NCBI RefSeq assembly: GCF_000974445.1
Contig: NZ_BBOJ01000017.1
Location: 62,001 to 126,000, forward strand
DNA: 64,000 bases
Direction: 5' to 3'
Source of the DNA: Lentzea aerocolonigenes
GTDB taxonomy: Bacteria; Actinomycetota; Actinomycetes; Mycobacteriales; Pseudonocardiaceae
In this document: one piece after another, positions 8,040-16,124 of the stretch
Numbering within the stretch: the first letter of the stretch is position 1
Layout of the letters: each line of letters opens with the position of its first letter
The notes under the pieces: model-generated
Seen by the model: only the letters and a program-made list of their open reading frames with translations
Database searches by the model: none
Told to the model about the DNA's origin: nothing
Position numbers and translations under genes: made by a program

Positions 8040-8560
8040 TCACCGAGAGAACGCAGGTACGCCTCTCCCCGCGGGGAGAGGCGATACCCCACCCGCAGCG
8101 ACTCGGTGAGCCCTTTCGCCTTGAGCCTGCGGACACTCGCCTTGAACGACGCCTTCTCGCGACCCACGCTCGAGGCGAGGTCCTGCGCCCTCACACCGGG
8201 GTTCGCCGCGATCAACCGCAGCATCGCCACCGCCATCCCTCCCAGCTCCAGTCCGTCCACATCGGACGACGAGCGCAGCTCGGCACGCGGATCCTCACCG
8301 GCGAAGTGCAGGCTGATGCGGTGCAGCGCACCCTCACGTCCGTCCAATGAGGACATGAGTGCCTTGACGGTCGGATATCCCGCCGCGTTCGCCTCCGCCC
8401 GCGTCACCCTCGAGACGATGTCCACGGCGTCGATCGCCAGCACGCCCTGCGACGTCCGCAAGGTCCCGCCGGCCCGCACCGTCGGCCGCTTCCACCGCCG
8501 GTACTGCAGCGTGATCTTTCCGGCACGAATCCGCTCCCAGTCAGCCACTCGGATCAGCAC
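8036..8560 (-). CDS. ASCH/PUA-like domain protein with winged helix
   Basis: A 174-residue protein with GTG start. The N-terminal 60 residues (W-E-R-I-R-A-G-K-I-T-L-Q-Y-R-R-W-K, then V-R-A-G-G-T-L-R-T-S) match an ASCH-type fold, a PUA relative that binds RNA or modified nucleotides. The C-terminal 80 residues form a winged helix: A-M-L-R-L-I-A-A-N-P-G-V-R-A-Q-D-L-A, a recognition helix with F-K-A-S-V-R-R-L-K, and a wing ending Y-R-L-S-P-R-G. This suggests a regulator or nucleic-acid sensor, but no target is indicated. It converges on the 7152 gene and is divergent from the HdeD gene 17 bases away. Confidence 0.6.
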   Translation of the reverse strand: MLIRVADWERIRAGKITLQYRRWKRPTVRAGGTLRTSQGVLAIDAVDIVSRVTRAEANAAGYPTVKALMSSLDGREGALHRISLHFAGEDPRAELRSSSDVDGLELGGMAVAMLRLIAANPGVRAQDLASSVGREKASFKASVRRLKAKGLTESLRVGYRLSPRGEAYLRSLGD

Positions 8561-8577
8561 CGGACGAGGGTCTCAGG

Positions 8578-9159
8578 TTGCCGACCGCACCAACAGTGGA
8601 GAACATCCTCGACATGCAACGGTGGTGGCTCTTCACGGTGCGCGGAGTGTTCGCTGTCCTGTTCGGCCTGGCCGCTCTGATCTGGCCCGGCCTCACCCTG
8701 CTGGCGCTGATCATCCTCTGGGGTGCCTACGCGTTCTTCGACGGCGCGATGATGCTGTACCTGACCCTCACCCACAAGGAGTGGCCCGCACGCTGGGCAC
8801 TCGGCCTGATCGGCGTGCTGGGCCTGGTCACAGGCTTGATCGCACTGTTCTGGCCGGGCATCACGGCGACCGCGCTGCTGCTCCTCATCGCCGCGTGGGC
8901 ACTCGTCACGGGTGCGCTGCAGATCGTCGACGCCATCCGCCTGCGCAAGGTGATGACCAACGAGTGGTTCTACGTCGTCACCGGAGCGCTGACGGTGCTG
9001 CTCGGCATCATCCTCGTGGTCAACCCGGCCGCGGGCGCGATGGCGTTCGTGATCACCATCGGCGTCTTCGCGATCCTGTGGGGAGTGGTGCTGGTGCTGT
9101 TCAGCCTGCGGTTGAAGCAGCTCGGCGGCGTTCTCGCACCACGCGTACCGCAAGCGTGA
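8578..9159 (+). CDS. HdeD-family membrane protein (DUF308)
   Basis: A 193-residue protein with six predicted membrane helices arranged as three hairpins, each ending in a W-P-G or N-P-A-A-G turn (A-L-I-W-P-G-L-T, A-L-F-W-P-G-I-T, V-V-N-P-A-A-G). This triple repeat is characteristic of the HdeD/DUF308 family linked to acid resistance in enterobacteria; its role in actinomycetes is unknown. The TTG at 8578 follows GAGGG by 7 bases and is preferred; GTG 8596 and ATG 8614 are alternatives. Its last 59 bases overlap the end of the convergent GT87 gene. Confidence 0.8.
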   Translation: MPTAPTVENILDMQRWWLFTVRGVFAVLFGLAALIWPGLTLLALIILWGAYAFFDGAMMLYLTLTHKEWPARWALGLIGVLGLVTGLIALFWPGITATALLLLIAAWALVTGALQIVDAIRLRKVMTNEWFYVVTGALTVLLGIILVVNPAAGAMAFVITIGVFAILWGVVLVLFSLRLKQLGGVLAPRVPQA

Positions 9160-10270
9160 CCAGCACGGCGACCCCGACGAACACGTAGAGGTTGCCGATC
9201 ACCTGCTGCCACCACTGCCAGTGCTGCTCGACGTCGTTGTCGCGCGGGAACAGCCAGTGCGGGCCGATCGCGAACACCGCCACGACCACCCACGGCGCCC
9301 AGTGACGGCGCAACGCGGGCCGTGACAGCAACACGAGCGCAGGCGCGATCCACACCCAGTGGTGCCCCCACGACACGGGTGAGATCAACAGACCGCCGAC
9401 CGCCACGACGAAGAAGGCCTCGACCTCGCCCAGACGCGACGCCAACCACCACACCGTCGCCACGACCAGAAGCGCCAGCACGACCCACACGGCGACCTGC
9501 GGCCCGTTCTCCAGGCCGAAGCGCGCCAACGTGCCGCGAATGGCCTGGTTCGAGGCGTAGGTCAGGCGTCCGACCCTGCTTGGGTCCAACAGCGCGTGCG
9601 TCCAGTACTCGCGAGCGTCGCCGAACGAGATGAGGAACCCCAACAGCACGAAGAAGAAGAACGAGCCGATGGACACGAACACGGGCTTCCACTGCCGACG
9701 CGCCACGAAGAACAACGCGAAGAACGCCGGCGTCAGCTTGATCGCGGCGGCCAGTCCGATCAGCGCGCCGCGCGGCCACCAGCGGGTGCGTTCGAGCAGG
9801 CAGTCGGCCATCACCAGCACACCGAGCAGCAGGTTGATCTGGCCGAACCACAACGTCTCGCGCAGCGGGTCGAAGATCGACGACACCGCGGCCGCGCCCA
9901 GGCCCCACTTCACGGCCTCGGGCCCCCAGCCCAGCACGCGCGACGCCGCGATCAGGCACAACGTCGTCAAGGCGGCGAGGTTAGCCGCCGCCACCACGAG
10001 GATCGCGACGACCAGCGGCACCAGCGCCAGCACGCTGAAGATCACCGCGGCGATCGGCGGGTAGGTGAAGGGCAGGTCGGGACCGCCGAGCGGTTTGGCG
10101 AAGCCCTCGACGTAGAGGGGCAGGTCCCGCAGGAACGCCGCACCGCCGTTGCGGTAGACGCGCAGGTCGAGCGACCACCCCGGCGGGCGGAGCATCACGT
10201 AGGCCAGCGTGGCGACCATGACGGCGGCCCACGCCACCACGACCCGCTTGGCGGAGCGGTCCAGCTGCAT
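9101..10270 (-). CDS. GT87-family polyprenyl-phosphate mannosyltransferase-like protein
   Basis: A 389-residue integral membrane protein with about ten helices. Early loop R-V-Y-R-N-G-G-A-A-F-L and F-T-Y-P-P-I-A-A match the GT87 (DUF2029) family: the acidic/Tyr motif D-L-R-V-Y carries the catalytic Asp expected in GT-C enzymes. Family members such as PimE add mannose from polyprenyl-phosphate-mannose to lipids or glycans outside the membrane. A G-Q-I-N-L-L-L motif and K-L-T-P-A-F-F motif support the assignment. The ATG is preceded by a TACCAT -10 element 6 bases upstream with no Shine-Dalgarno site, so the mRNA is probably leaderless. Substrate is unknown. Confidence 0.8.
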   Translation of the reverse strand: MQLDRSAKRVVVAWAAVMVATLAYVMLRPPGWSLDLRVYRNGGAAFLRDLPLYVEGFAKPLGGPDLPFTYPPIAAVIFSVLALVPLVVAILVVAAANLAALTTLCLIAASRVLGWGPEAVKWGLGAAAVSSIFDPLRETLWFGQINLLLGVLVMADCLLERTRWWPRGALIGLAAAIKLTPAFFALFFVARRQWKPVFVSIGSFFFFVLLGFLISFGDAREYWTHALLDPSRVGRLTYASNQAIRGTLARFGLENGPQVAVWVVLALLVVATVWWLASRLGEVEAFFVVAVGGLLISPVSWGHHWVWIAPALVLLSRPALRRHWAPWVVVAVFAIGPHWLFPRDNDVEQHWQWWQQVIGNLYVFVGVAVLVTLAVRVVRERRRAASTAG

Positions 10271-10398
10271 CGGGGAATGGTATCGATGTGCCAGATGAGG
10301 CCCAATTCACCGGCCTGAACCAGCGGATCTCACGTAGCGTCGTCGCGTGGACGCACACCGTCGAACATTCCCTCTTAAGCCGTTCGTAGGGCGCACAG

Positions 10399-10428
10399 AT
10401 GCGCACGCACGGGATATTCTGTGCGCAT
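10399..10428 (+). promoter_or_regulatory. Palindromic operator over leaderless promoter of RES-Xre operon
   Basis: ATGCGCAC (10399-10406) and GTGCGCAT (10421-10428) form a perfect 8-bp inverted repeat around a -10 element TATTCT (10415-10420). The ATG of the antitoxin begins 6 bases after the -10, so transcription would start at the A of the start codon. Binding of the antitoxin's complex here would block the promoter, the usual autoregulation of toxin-antitoxin operons. Confidence 0.65.
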
Positions 10429-11011
10429 GAGTCCCGCGCTGGAAACAGTGCTGGCCAAGGCCGGCCTGCAGGTGAGCCCCGACGAGTTCCTCGACCTCGT
10501 GTCCGACGCGGCACGCAGGCTCGCCCCGCCACACCCGGAGCCGGCCACCTACTTCACCCCCGACCAGCAGGCGGCGCTCGCCGACGTGGGTCTCGACCTG
10601 TCCCCGGCGGGCCCCGGCGACGCCCGTCCACGCACCCGCACGGTCGTGGCGCACGCCGTGCTGCGCGACTCGGCGCTGACCGTCGCCGAGGCCGCGCGTC
10701 AGTTGCAGGTCGACACGAGCCGCATCCGGCACCGGCTCGGCGTCGGCAGGCTCGTGGGCTGGAAGGACAGGGGCAGCTGGCGGCTGCCCGCGTGGCAGTT
10801 CGCGGGCAGCGGCGTGCTGCCGGGCCTGGAAACCGTGCTGGCGGAGATCCCGTCAGACCAACCGGCGCTGGTCGTCGCCGCGTTCATGACCACTCTCCAG
10901 GAGGACCTCCGCGTCGACGGCGAGCCCGCGACGCCGCGCGACTGGCTCCTCGCAGGAGGAGACCCGCGCCGCGTCGCCGACCTGGCCTCCGTGCTCGGCA
11001 CCCCCGCCTGA
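10427..11011 (+). CDS. MbcA/Xre-type antitoxin (DUF2384-like)
   Basis: A 194-residue protein. The middle holds a helix-turn-helix (S-A-L-T-V-A-E-A-A-R-Q-L-Q-V-D-T-S-R-I-R-H-R-L) and the C-terminus ends with the toxin-binding motif W-L-L-A-G-G-D-P-R-R-V-A-D-L-A, typical of MbcA/ParS/Xre antitoxins of RES toxins. It is followed 28 bases later by the RES gene. ATG 10427 is chosen because a TATTCT -10 lies 6 bases before it; GTG 10421 would add two residues. The inverted repeat at the promoter suggests autoregulation. Confidence 0.8.
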   Translation: MSPALETVLAKAGLQVSPDEFLDLVSDAARRLAPPHPEPATYFTPDQQAALADVGLDLSPAGPGDARPRTRTVVAHAVLRDSALTVAEAARQLQVDTSRIRHRLGVGRLVGWKDRGSWRLPAWQFAGSGVLPGLETVLAEIPSDQPALVVAAFMTTLQEDLRVDGEPATPRDWLLAGGDPRRVADLASVLGTPA

Positions 11012-11039
11012 GCGCTTCCGAACACCCGACAGGACCCGA

Positions 11040-11696
11040 ATGTCACGGCTTCCGCAGCCGCCTGCCCCTGCCGTGCTCCAGGCACACCTGCGCCGCACCG
11101 AGGACGTGGTGGCGGTGCACCGGGCCACCCGCCTGGTGCGCGTGTTCACGGCGAAGGGCTCCCACCCGCAGCGCTGGAACACGTTCCGCTACACCGGCCC
11201 GCTCCCCCACGCCCGCTTCGACGCGCAACAACCCGCCGACGACGGCAGCCCGGTGCAGGACCACGAGAACGGCGTCCTCTACTTCGGACTGTCCGTGCGC
11301 ACGTCCATCGCCGAGGTCTTCCAGGCCACGTCGATCGTCGACCGCCGCACCCGCAGCCCGTTCCTCGTGGTGCTGCGCCCCCGCCGGACGCTGCGCCTGC
11401 TGGACCTGGGCGGCCTGTGGCCCACCCGAGTCGGCGCCTCGCAGGAGATCTCCACGGGCCCCAAGCTGGTGACGCAGGCGTGGTCACGGGCGATCCGGGC
11501 GGCTTATCCGGAGCTGGACGGCCTCTGGTACCGCTCGTCCATGGACTCCGGCGACCCGGCCATCTGCCTGTGGGACCCGCCGGGCGCCTCGGGTCTCCCG
11601 GCCGCTCCGGACGTGCTGTTGCCGCTCGATCACCCCGGGTTGGACCTGCCGCTGGCGCGGGTGTGCGAGGAGCTCAACTACACGCTGCTCGGGTGA
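11040..11696 (+). CDS. RES-domain toxin (NAD+-degrading)
   Basis: A 218-residue protein with the RES domain signature: V-V-A-V-H-R-A-T/R-L, R-W-N-T-F-R-Y-T-G, then V-L-Y-F-G-L-S-V-R-T-S-I-A-E-V-F with the conserved Glu, and later R-A-I-R-A-A-Y-P-E-L-D-G-L-W-Y-R-S-S. RES toxins such as MbcT split NAD+ by phosphorolysis and stop growth unless held by the Xre/MbcA antitoxin encoded upstream. The usual Ser-His-Glu/Arg set is largely present. The gene has no promoter of its own visible in the 28-base gap. Confidence 0.8.
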   Translation: MSRLPQPPAPAVLQAHLRRTEDVVAVHRATRLVRVFTAKGSHPQRWNTFRYTGPLPHARFDAQQPADDGSPVQDHENGVLYFGLSVRTSIAEVFQATSIVDRRTRSPFLVVLRPRRTLRLLDLGGLWPTRVGASQEISTGPKLVTQAWSRAIRAAYPELDGLWYRSSMDSGDPAICLWDPPGASGLPAAPDVLLPLDHPGLDLPLARVCEELNYTLLG

Positions 11697-11761
11697 CGTC
11701 GCCGGTCCACTCGGGACTGATGGCCCTGTGCGCCGAACGGACGCGTGCCTAGCCTGAACGG

Positions 11762-13126
11762 ATGCGGTTCGCGATCGCCGGGGGTGGTGTCGCCGGGCTG
11801 GCCGCCGGCCTGGCGGTGGCGCGTGCCGGGCACTCCGCGGTCGTGGTCGAGCGCGACCACGTCACGGCGCAGGGCCAGCCGGCGGACGCGTTCGACGTGG
11901 TGCGCAAGGGCATCCCGCACTTCCAGCAGCCGCACACCTTCCTGCCGCGCGGCCGCAAGGTGCTGCGCGAGCTCGCACCGGACGTCATCGCCACGCTGCT
12001 CGACGCCGGCGCGGAGGAACAGGACGTGGCCGCCAAGCTGTCGGGGCCGCGGGAACCGGGCGACGAGGACCTGGTCTACCTCTGGGTGCGCCGTCCGGTG
12101 ATCGAGTGGGCGCTGCGGCGCGCGGCCGCAGCCGAACCCGGCGTGCGACTGGTCTCCGGCAGGCAGATCGCCTGCCTGGTCCCCGGCGCGAGCGGGTTCC
12201 ACCTCGACAACGGCGAGGAGATCTGCGCGGACGTCGTGGTCGACGCGCTCGGCCGGTACCGCTGCCCGCCCGGCTGGCCGCGTGCCTCGGCTCTGCCCAG
12301 CGAGTGCGGCGCCATCTACTACTGCCGCTACTTCGCGCTCGTCCCCGGCGCCGAACACGTGACGGGCCCGTGGCTGCTCAACCCGCGCGGCGACCTCGGG
12401 TACATGGGGTTCAACACGTTCCGCGGCGACAACCGGACCTTCGCGGTGATCATGCTGGTGCCGTCCGCGGACCACGACCTGCGGATCCTGCGGGACAACC
12501 GCGCGTGGATGGCGGCGGCCAGAACCATCACGCCTCTCGACGTGATGACCTCACCGGACCACGCCGTGCCCATCACCGACGTCATGCCGATGGGCGGTCT
12601 GTCCAACATCGACCGCACCACCGGACCAGGCGTGCCAGGACTCGTGCCGGTGGGCGACGCGTTGTGCCACACCGATCCCGCGTTCGCCTACGGACTGTCG
12701 TTCTCCCTGGTGCACGCCCAGGCCCTGGGCCGCGCCAGCGCCGCGCACACGTCACCGGCGGACCTCACGGAGGCCTACCTCGCCGACGTGGGCCCGGAAG
12801 CCCGCGAACGCCACACGTTCGCCCTGGAGACCGACGCGGCGCGCACACTCGCGTGGAGCGGCGCGCCGGTCGACATCGGCCACCGCGACGGCTGCTACCC
12901 GCTGTTCGCCTTCGGGGCGGCGCTGGCCGCGGCGCCGCACGACGACCACGTGCTGCGCCGGACCGTTGGCCGCGTCGGGCTGCTCGACCGGGTGCCGGTC
13001 TTCGACACCGACAGCGACCTGCACGACCGCATCGAACGGATCTGGGCGGGGCTGACCCGCACGCCGTGCGGTCCGCCGCGGGAGGAGCTGCTGCGGACCG
13101 TCAACGCCGAGCTGGTCAGCTCCTAA
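11762..13126 (+). CDS. FAD-dependent oxidoreductase of the halogenase/hydroxylase class
   Basis: A 454-residue protein. It begins with the FAD Rossmann motif I-A-G-G-G-V-A-G-L-A-A-G-L and has V-P-V-G-D-A-L-C-H-T-D-P near residue 300, the second FAD-binding motif of the PHBH/geranylgeranyl reductase/tryptophan halogenase group. A W-x-W-x-I-P motif of flavin halogenases is not seen, so a hydroxylase or epoxidase-like enzyme is more likely. A TAGCCT -10 stands 6 bases before the ATG and no Shine-Dalgarno is visible, suggesting a leaderless message. The substrate cannot be read from context; neighbours are unrelated. Confidence 0.7.
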   Translation: MRFAIAGGGVAGLAAGLAVARAGHSAVVVERDHVTAQGQPADAFDVVRKGIPHFQQPHTFLPRGRKVLRELAPDVIATLLDAGAEEQDVAAKLSGPREPGDEDLVYLWVRRPVIEWALRRAAAAEPGVRLVSGRQIACLVPGASGFHLDNGEEICADVVVDALGRYRCPPGWPRASALPSECGAIYYCRYFALVPGAEHVTGPWLLNPRGDLGYMGFNTFRGDNRTFAVIMLVPSADHDLRILRDNRAWMAAARTITPLDVMTSPDHAVPITDVMPMGGLSNIDRTTGPGVPGLVPVGDALCHTDPAFAYGLSFSLVHAQALGRASAAHTSPADLTEAYLADVGPEARERHTFALETDAARTLAWSGAPVDIGHRDGCYPLFAFGAALAAAPHDDHVLRRTVGRVGLLDRVPVFDTDSDLHDRIERIWAGLTRTPCGPPREELLRTVNAELVSS

Positions 13127-13144
13127 TGCCTGCACAATGCTGAC

Positions 13145-14185
13145 GTGACGTCGCACAACGAGATCAACGGCACCGTGCTGGGCAACGTCGTGCAGGGCCA
13201 CAACGTGGTTCTGAACGACCTGCGGACACGAACTTCGTCGATCGCGCTGTACTACCCGTACATCCACATCCGCGACGACACGTGGTTGAAGTACGCGTCG
13301 TTGTACTGGCCCGCGATCACCCGCGTGGTGCCTGCGGGATTTCAGACCGCTGATTCCCCGGTCGCCGCAGCCTTCGTCCGCGCCGGTGTGCTCACCGATC
13401 TGGAACCGCACCACACCGCTCACAGACACCGGCGATTCTTCGCGATGGTCGAGTCTCGAGCGGAGGAACTCCGTGACCGTTTCGGCATCGAGCACCGCGA
13501 CCAGTGGCCCCTCCAGAACGGCACACCGGCAGCAGGTCGAAGCAGCGACGCGCGGCTCACCTACCTCCACTACGAGAAGCTAAGCACGCCCGTGATCAGC
13601 GCGATCGTGGACAGCGGCCTCGGCCTGCGCCACAAGAGCGAGAACGGCAGCTGGGTCGGGATGCACCCGCAACTCGCAAACGTCTACATGTGCCACCTGG
13701 TGAACCACCTGGCACATCGCGAATCGCTGCATCCCGTGACCGACCAGGAACAGCCCCACAACGCGATGTTGGAGTGGGACATCGACCGCATCGCGGACGC
13801 GCTGCTCGGCACACCGCCACGCCCTGAGCGTCGCGACGCCACACACCGGTTCATGACCGCCGCGGTGCGGACCGTGGTGCCCGAAGGACTTGCCGACGTA
13901 CCCGTCGAGCAGCTCCTGGAGCTTCGCGAGACCTTCTTCAGCGACTTCCGCCGCTTCCGCGCCCACGTCGGTCACCGCTTCACGGAACTGAGGGCCGAGG
14001 CGACCGCAGACCTGCACATCAGCGTCGCGCTGAACGAGCTGGTGCGCAGCGAGCTCGCCGACCTCGAGGACAAGCTCCGCTCAGTCAAGTTGATGCCGCG
14101 CCGCGTCCGCGTTCAGTTGAAGGCGGACGCGGTGCGCGAGTCACCGGTTGGCTGGCTGTTCCGAGCTGGTCAGCTCTTGAGGTAG
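13145..14185 (+). CDS. DUF6236-like protein with N-terminal amyloid-like motif
   Basis: A 346-residue soluble protein with GTG start. Residues 30-50 contain A-L-Y-Y-P-Y-I-H-I-R-D-D-T-W-L-K-Y and L-Y-W-P-A-I-T-R-V-V, typical of DUF6236 proteins of unknown function in actinobacteria. Residues 4-21 (H-N-E-I-N-G-T-V-L-G-N-V-V-Q-G-H-N-V) precede this and follow the N-x-x-x-G-x-V-x-G-x-V-V-Q pattern of bacterial amyloid signalling motifs, otherwise found on NLR-type proteins. The C-terminal third is helical and charged. It ends 16 bases inside the convergent S9 peptidase gene. No function can be given. Confidence 0.65.
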   Translation: MTSHNEINGTVLGNVVQGHNVVLNDLRTRTSSIALYYPYIHIRDDTWLKYASLYWPAITRVVPAGFQTADSPVAAAFVRAGVLTDLEPHHTAHRHRRFFAMVESRAEELRDRFGIEHRDQWPLQNGTPAAGRSSDARLTYLHYEKLSTPVISAIVDSGLGLRHKSENGSWVGMHPQLANVYMCHLVNHLAHRESLHPVTDQEQPHNAMLEWDIDRIADALLGTPPRPERRDATHRFMTAAVRTVVPEGLADVPVEQLLELRETFFSDFRRFRAHVGHRFTELRAEATADLHISVALNELVRSELADLEDKLRSVKLMPRRVRVQLKADAVRESPVGWLFRAGQLLR

Positions 14186-16035
14186 CGGCCCCACCACTCC
14201 AGTACCGCGTCGAAGCGCTGCCTGCGGTGCCTCGGCTGCCCCGACCTGGTCAGCTCGTGCCCCTCGCCGGGGAAGATCAGCATCTCCGCCTCGACGCCGC
14301 GCCGCTTGAGCGCCACGAACATGCGCTGGGCCTGTTCGAGCGGGCAGCGCCAGTCCTGCTCCGAGTGCACGACCGCGAACGGCAGGTTGATCTTCTCGGC
14401 GTAGGTCAGCGGCGACATCGCCCGCTGCGCCTCGGGGTCGGTGCCGCAGTAGGCGTCGGCGAAGAAGTAGCCGATGTCCGACGAGCCGGTGAAGGAGTCC
14501 CACGTGTTCACCGCGCGCTCGCTCCACGCCGCCTTGAAGCGCTCGCCGTGGTGCGCGGACAGCCACGACGTCATGAAGCCGCCGTAGGAGCCGCCCATCA
14601 CGCCGACGCGTTCGGCGTCGCAGTCCGGGCGGGCCAGCGCGACGTCCAAGAGGGACAGCACGTCGTCCACGTCCACGGAGCCGAACTTGCCGATCACCGC
14701 CTGGCCGTGGGACTGGCCGTAGCCCGCGGAACCACGCGGGTTCGGCAGCACGACGGCGTAGCCCGCGGTGGCGTAGACCTGGGCCTCGTCGAAGAAACCC
14801 CAGCTGTGGTACATGAACGGGCCGCCGTGCACCGCCAGGACGACCGGGTGCGGGCCGTCGCCGTCCGGCAGCACCAGCCAGCCGTGCACCGGGTAGCCGT
14901 CCGAGGCCGAGCCCGTGATCTCCACGACCCGGCGCGCCGACGGCACCGACGCGAAGGCCGTGCGCACACCGGTTCCGACGAACTCGACCTGGCCGGGGCT
15001 GTCCGGAGTGGACACCACGGCGACGAGCGTCGAACCGTCCGTGGCGAAGGAGCGCACCGCCGCCTCGGCACCCGCGAGCACCTCGCCGGGGCCTCCGTCG
15101 AACGGGATCCGCTGCAGCTCCAGCGCGCCGCGGTTGCGCACGACGAGCAGCACGCCCTCGGCGTCGGCCACGGGCTGGCCGGAAAGTCGTTCCACGTCAA
15201 CGGTTTCTTCATCCGTGAGCCGCACGGGCTCCGCGGAACCGTCGAGCGGCGCCTTCCACAGGCCCTGGTTGCGCGCCACCGCGTCGATGCCGGTGAACTC
15301 CGTGCCCAGCCAGTACAGCGAGGAGCCGGCGACGAACGGCATCGAGATCTCGCCGGCACCGCGCACGCGCAGCGAGACCTCGCCGCCGGCGAGCGGCACC
15401 TCGTACAGGTCGCAGTGCAGCGTCTCGACCACGCCGAGATCGCGCGGCGCCACGAACACCAGCGTCGAGTCGTCGATCCACGCCGGGTCGGAGACGTCGT
15501 GCGAGCCGTCGGTCAGCTCGGAGACCTCACCGTCCAGGTCCACGACGTGCAGACGCGGGCGGCGGTCGGAGAGGAAGCCGACGTCGTCGACGCGGTAGTC
15601 GAGGCGCGTGATGCGGCGCGGCGCCTCGGCCTCGGGGCCGTCGTCGGTCGTGCCGTAGCGGCCGTGCTCGGGCACTCGGGCCACGAAGGCGATCCGGGAC
15701 GAGTCCGGCGACCACACCGGCGCACCCGCGCCGAGCGGGAGGTCGGTCAGCTTGCGGGGCTCGCCACCGTCCACCGGAACGACGAAGAGCTGCGGCTTCG
15801 ACTTTCCGCTCACACGCAGAAACGCGACCAGCCGGCCGTCGGGAGAAATGCGTTGCGCATTGTCACGATCACCGTGTGTCCACGGCGTTGTCGTGCCGTC
15901 CGGGAACACCCGGTGCAGGCCGCCCCGGTACGTGTTCGCTTCGAGATCAGGCGTGGTGATGCTGACCAGCACCAGGTCTCCGGTCACGGCGACGGTGCCG
16001 GGCGTGGTGAGCAGCTGCAGGTCTTCTGGGCGCAC
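14170..16035 (-). CDS. S9-family prolyl oligopeptidase-like serine peptidase
   Basis: A 621-residue cytoplasmic enzyme. The first 370 residues form a beta-propeller of WD40/TolB-like repeats (P-V-W-S-P-D-S-S-R-I-A-F, S-D-P-A-W-I-D-D). The last 250 are an alpha/beta hydrolase with H-G-G-P (oxyanion), G-G-S483-Y-G-G nucleophile, and E-G-H-E near the C-terminus for the catalytic His. It should cleave short peptides or acyl-peptides. GTG 16035 is chosen over a TTG 30 bases further out because a TAGCGT -10 lies exactly 7 bases before it, giving a leaderless start. It is divergent from the amidohydrolase at 16125, which may work on related dipeptide-like compounds. Confidence 0.85.
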   Translation of the reverse strand: MRPEDLQLLTTPGTVAVTGDLVLVSITTPDLEANTYRGGLHRVFPDGTTTPWTHGDRDNAQRISPDGRLVAFLRVSGKSKPQLFVVPVDGGEPRKLTDLPLGAGAPVWSPDSSRIAFVARVPEHGRYGTTDDGPEAEAPRRITRLDYRVDDVGFLSDRRPRLHVVDLDGEVSELTDGSHDVSDPAWIDDSTLVFVAPRDLGVVETLHCDLYEVPLAGGEVSLRVRGAGEISMPFVAGSSLYWLGTEFTGIDAVARNQGLWKAPLDGSAEPVRLTDEETVDVERLSGQPVADAEGVLLVVRNRGALELQRIPFDGGPGEVLAGAEAAVRSFATDGSTLVAVVSTPDSPGQVEFVGTGVRTAFASVPSARRVVEITGSASDGYPVHGWLVLPDGDGPHPVVLAVHGGPFMYHSWGFFDEAQVYATAGYAVVLPNPRGSAGYGQSHGQAVIGKFGSVDVDDVLSLLDVALARPDCDAERVGVMGGSYGGFMTSWLSAHHGERFKAAWSERAVNTWDSFTGSSDIGYFFADAYCGTDPEAQRAMSPLTYAEKINLPFAVVHSEQDWRCPLEQAQRMFVALKRRGVEAEMLIFPGEGHELTRSGQPRHRRQRFDAVLEWWGRYLKS

Positions 16036-16111
16036 GGGCAGGACGCTAACAGAACTTGTTAGCAAAGCTCAGAGTCGTTTGTTGACCGATCACAAAAATT
16101 GACTCACGGCA

Positions 16112-16117
16112 TAGATT
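16112..16117 (+). promoter_or_regulatory. -10 element of leaderless amidohydrolase promoter
   Basis: TAGATT lies 7 bases before the ATG at 16125, and no purine-rich ribosome site is present between them, so the message probably starts at or next to the start codon. No good -35 is seen at 17 bases distance. Confidence 0.45.
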
Positions 16118-16124
16118 TCCGCGT

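Noticed and set aside
14227-16062. A 611-residue plus-strand frame opposite the S9 peptidase
   Set aside because: A shadow of a well-supported gene; no ribosome site and no recognisable fold.
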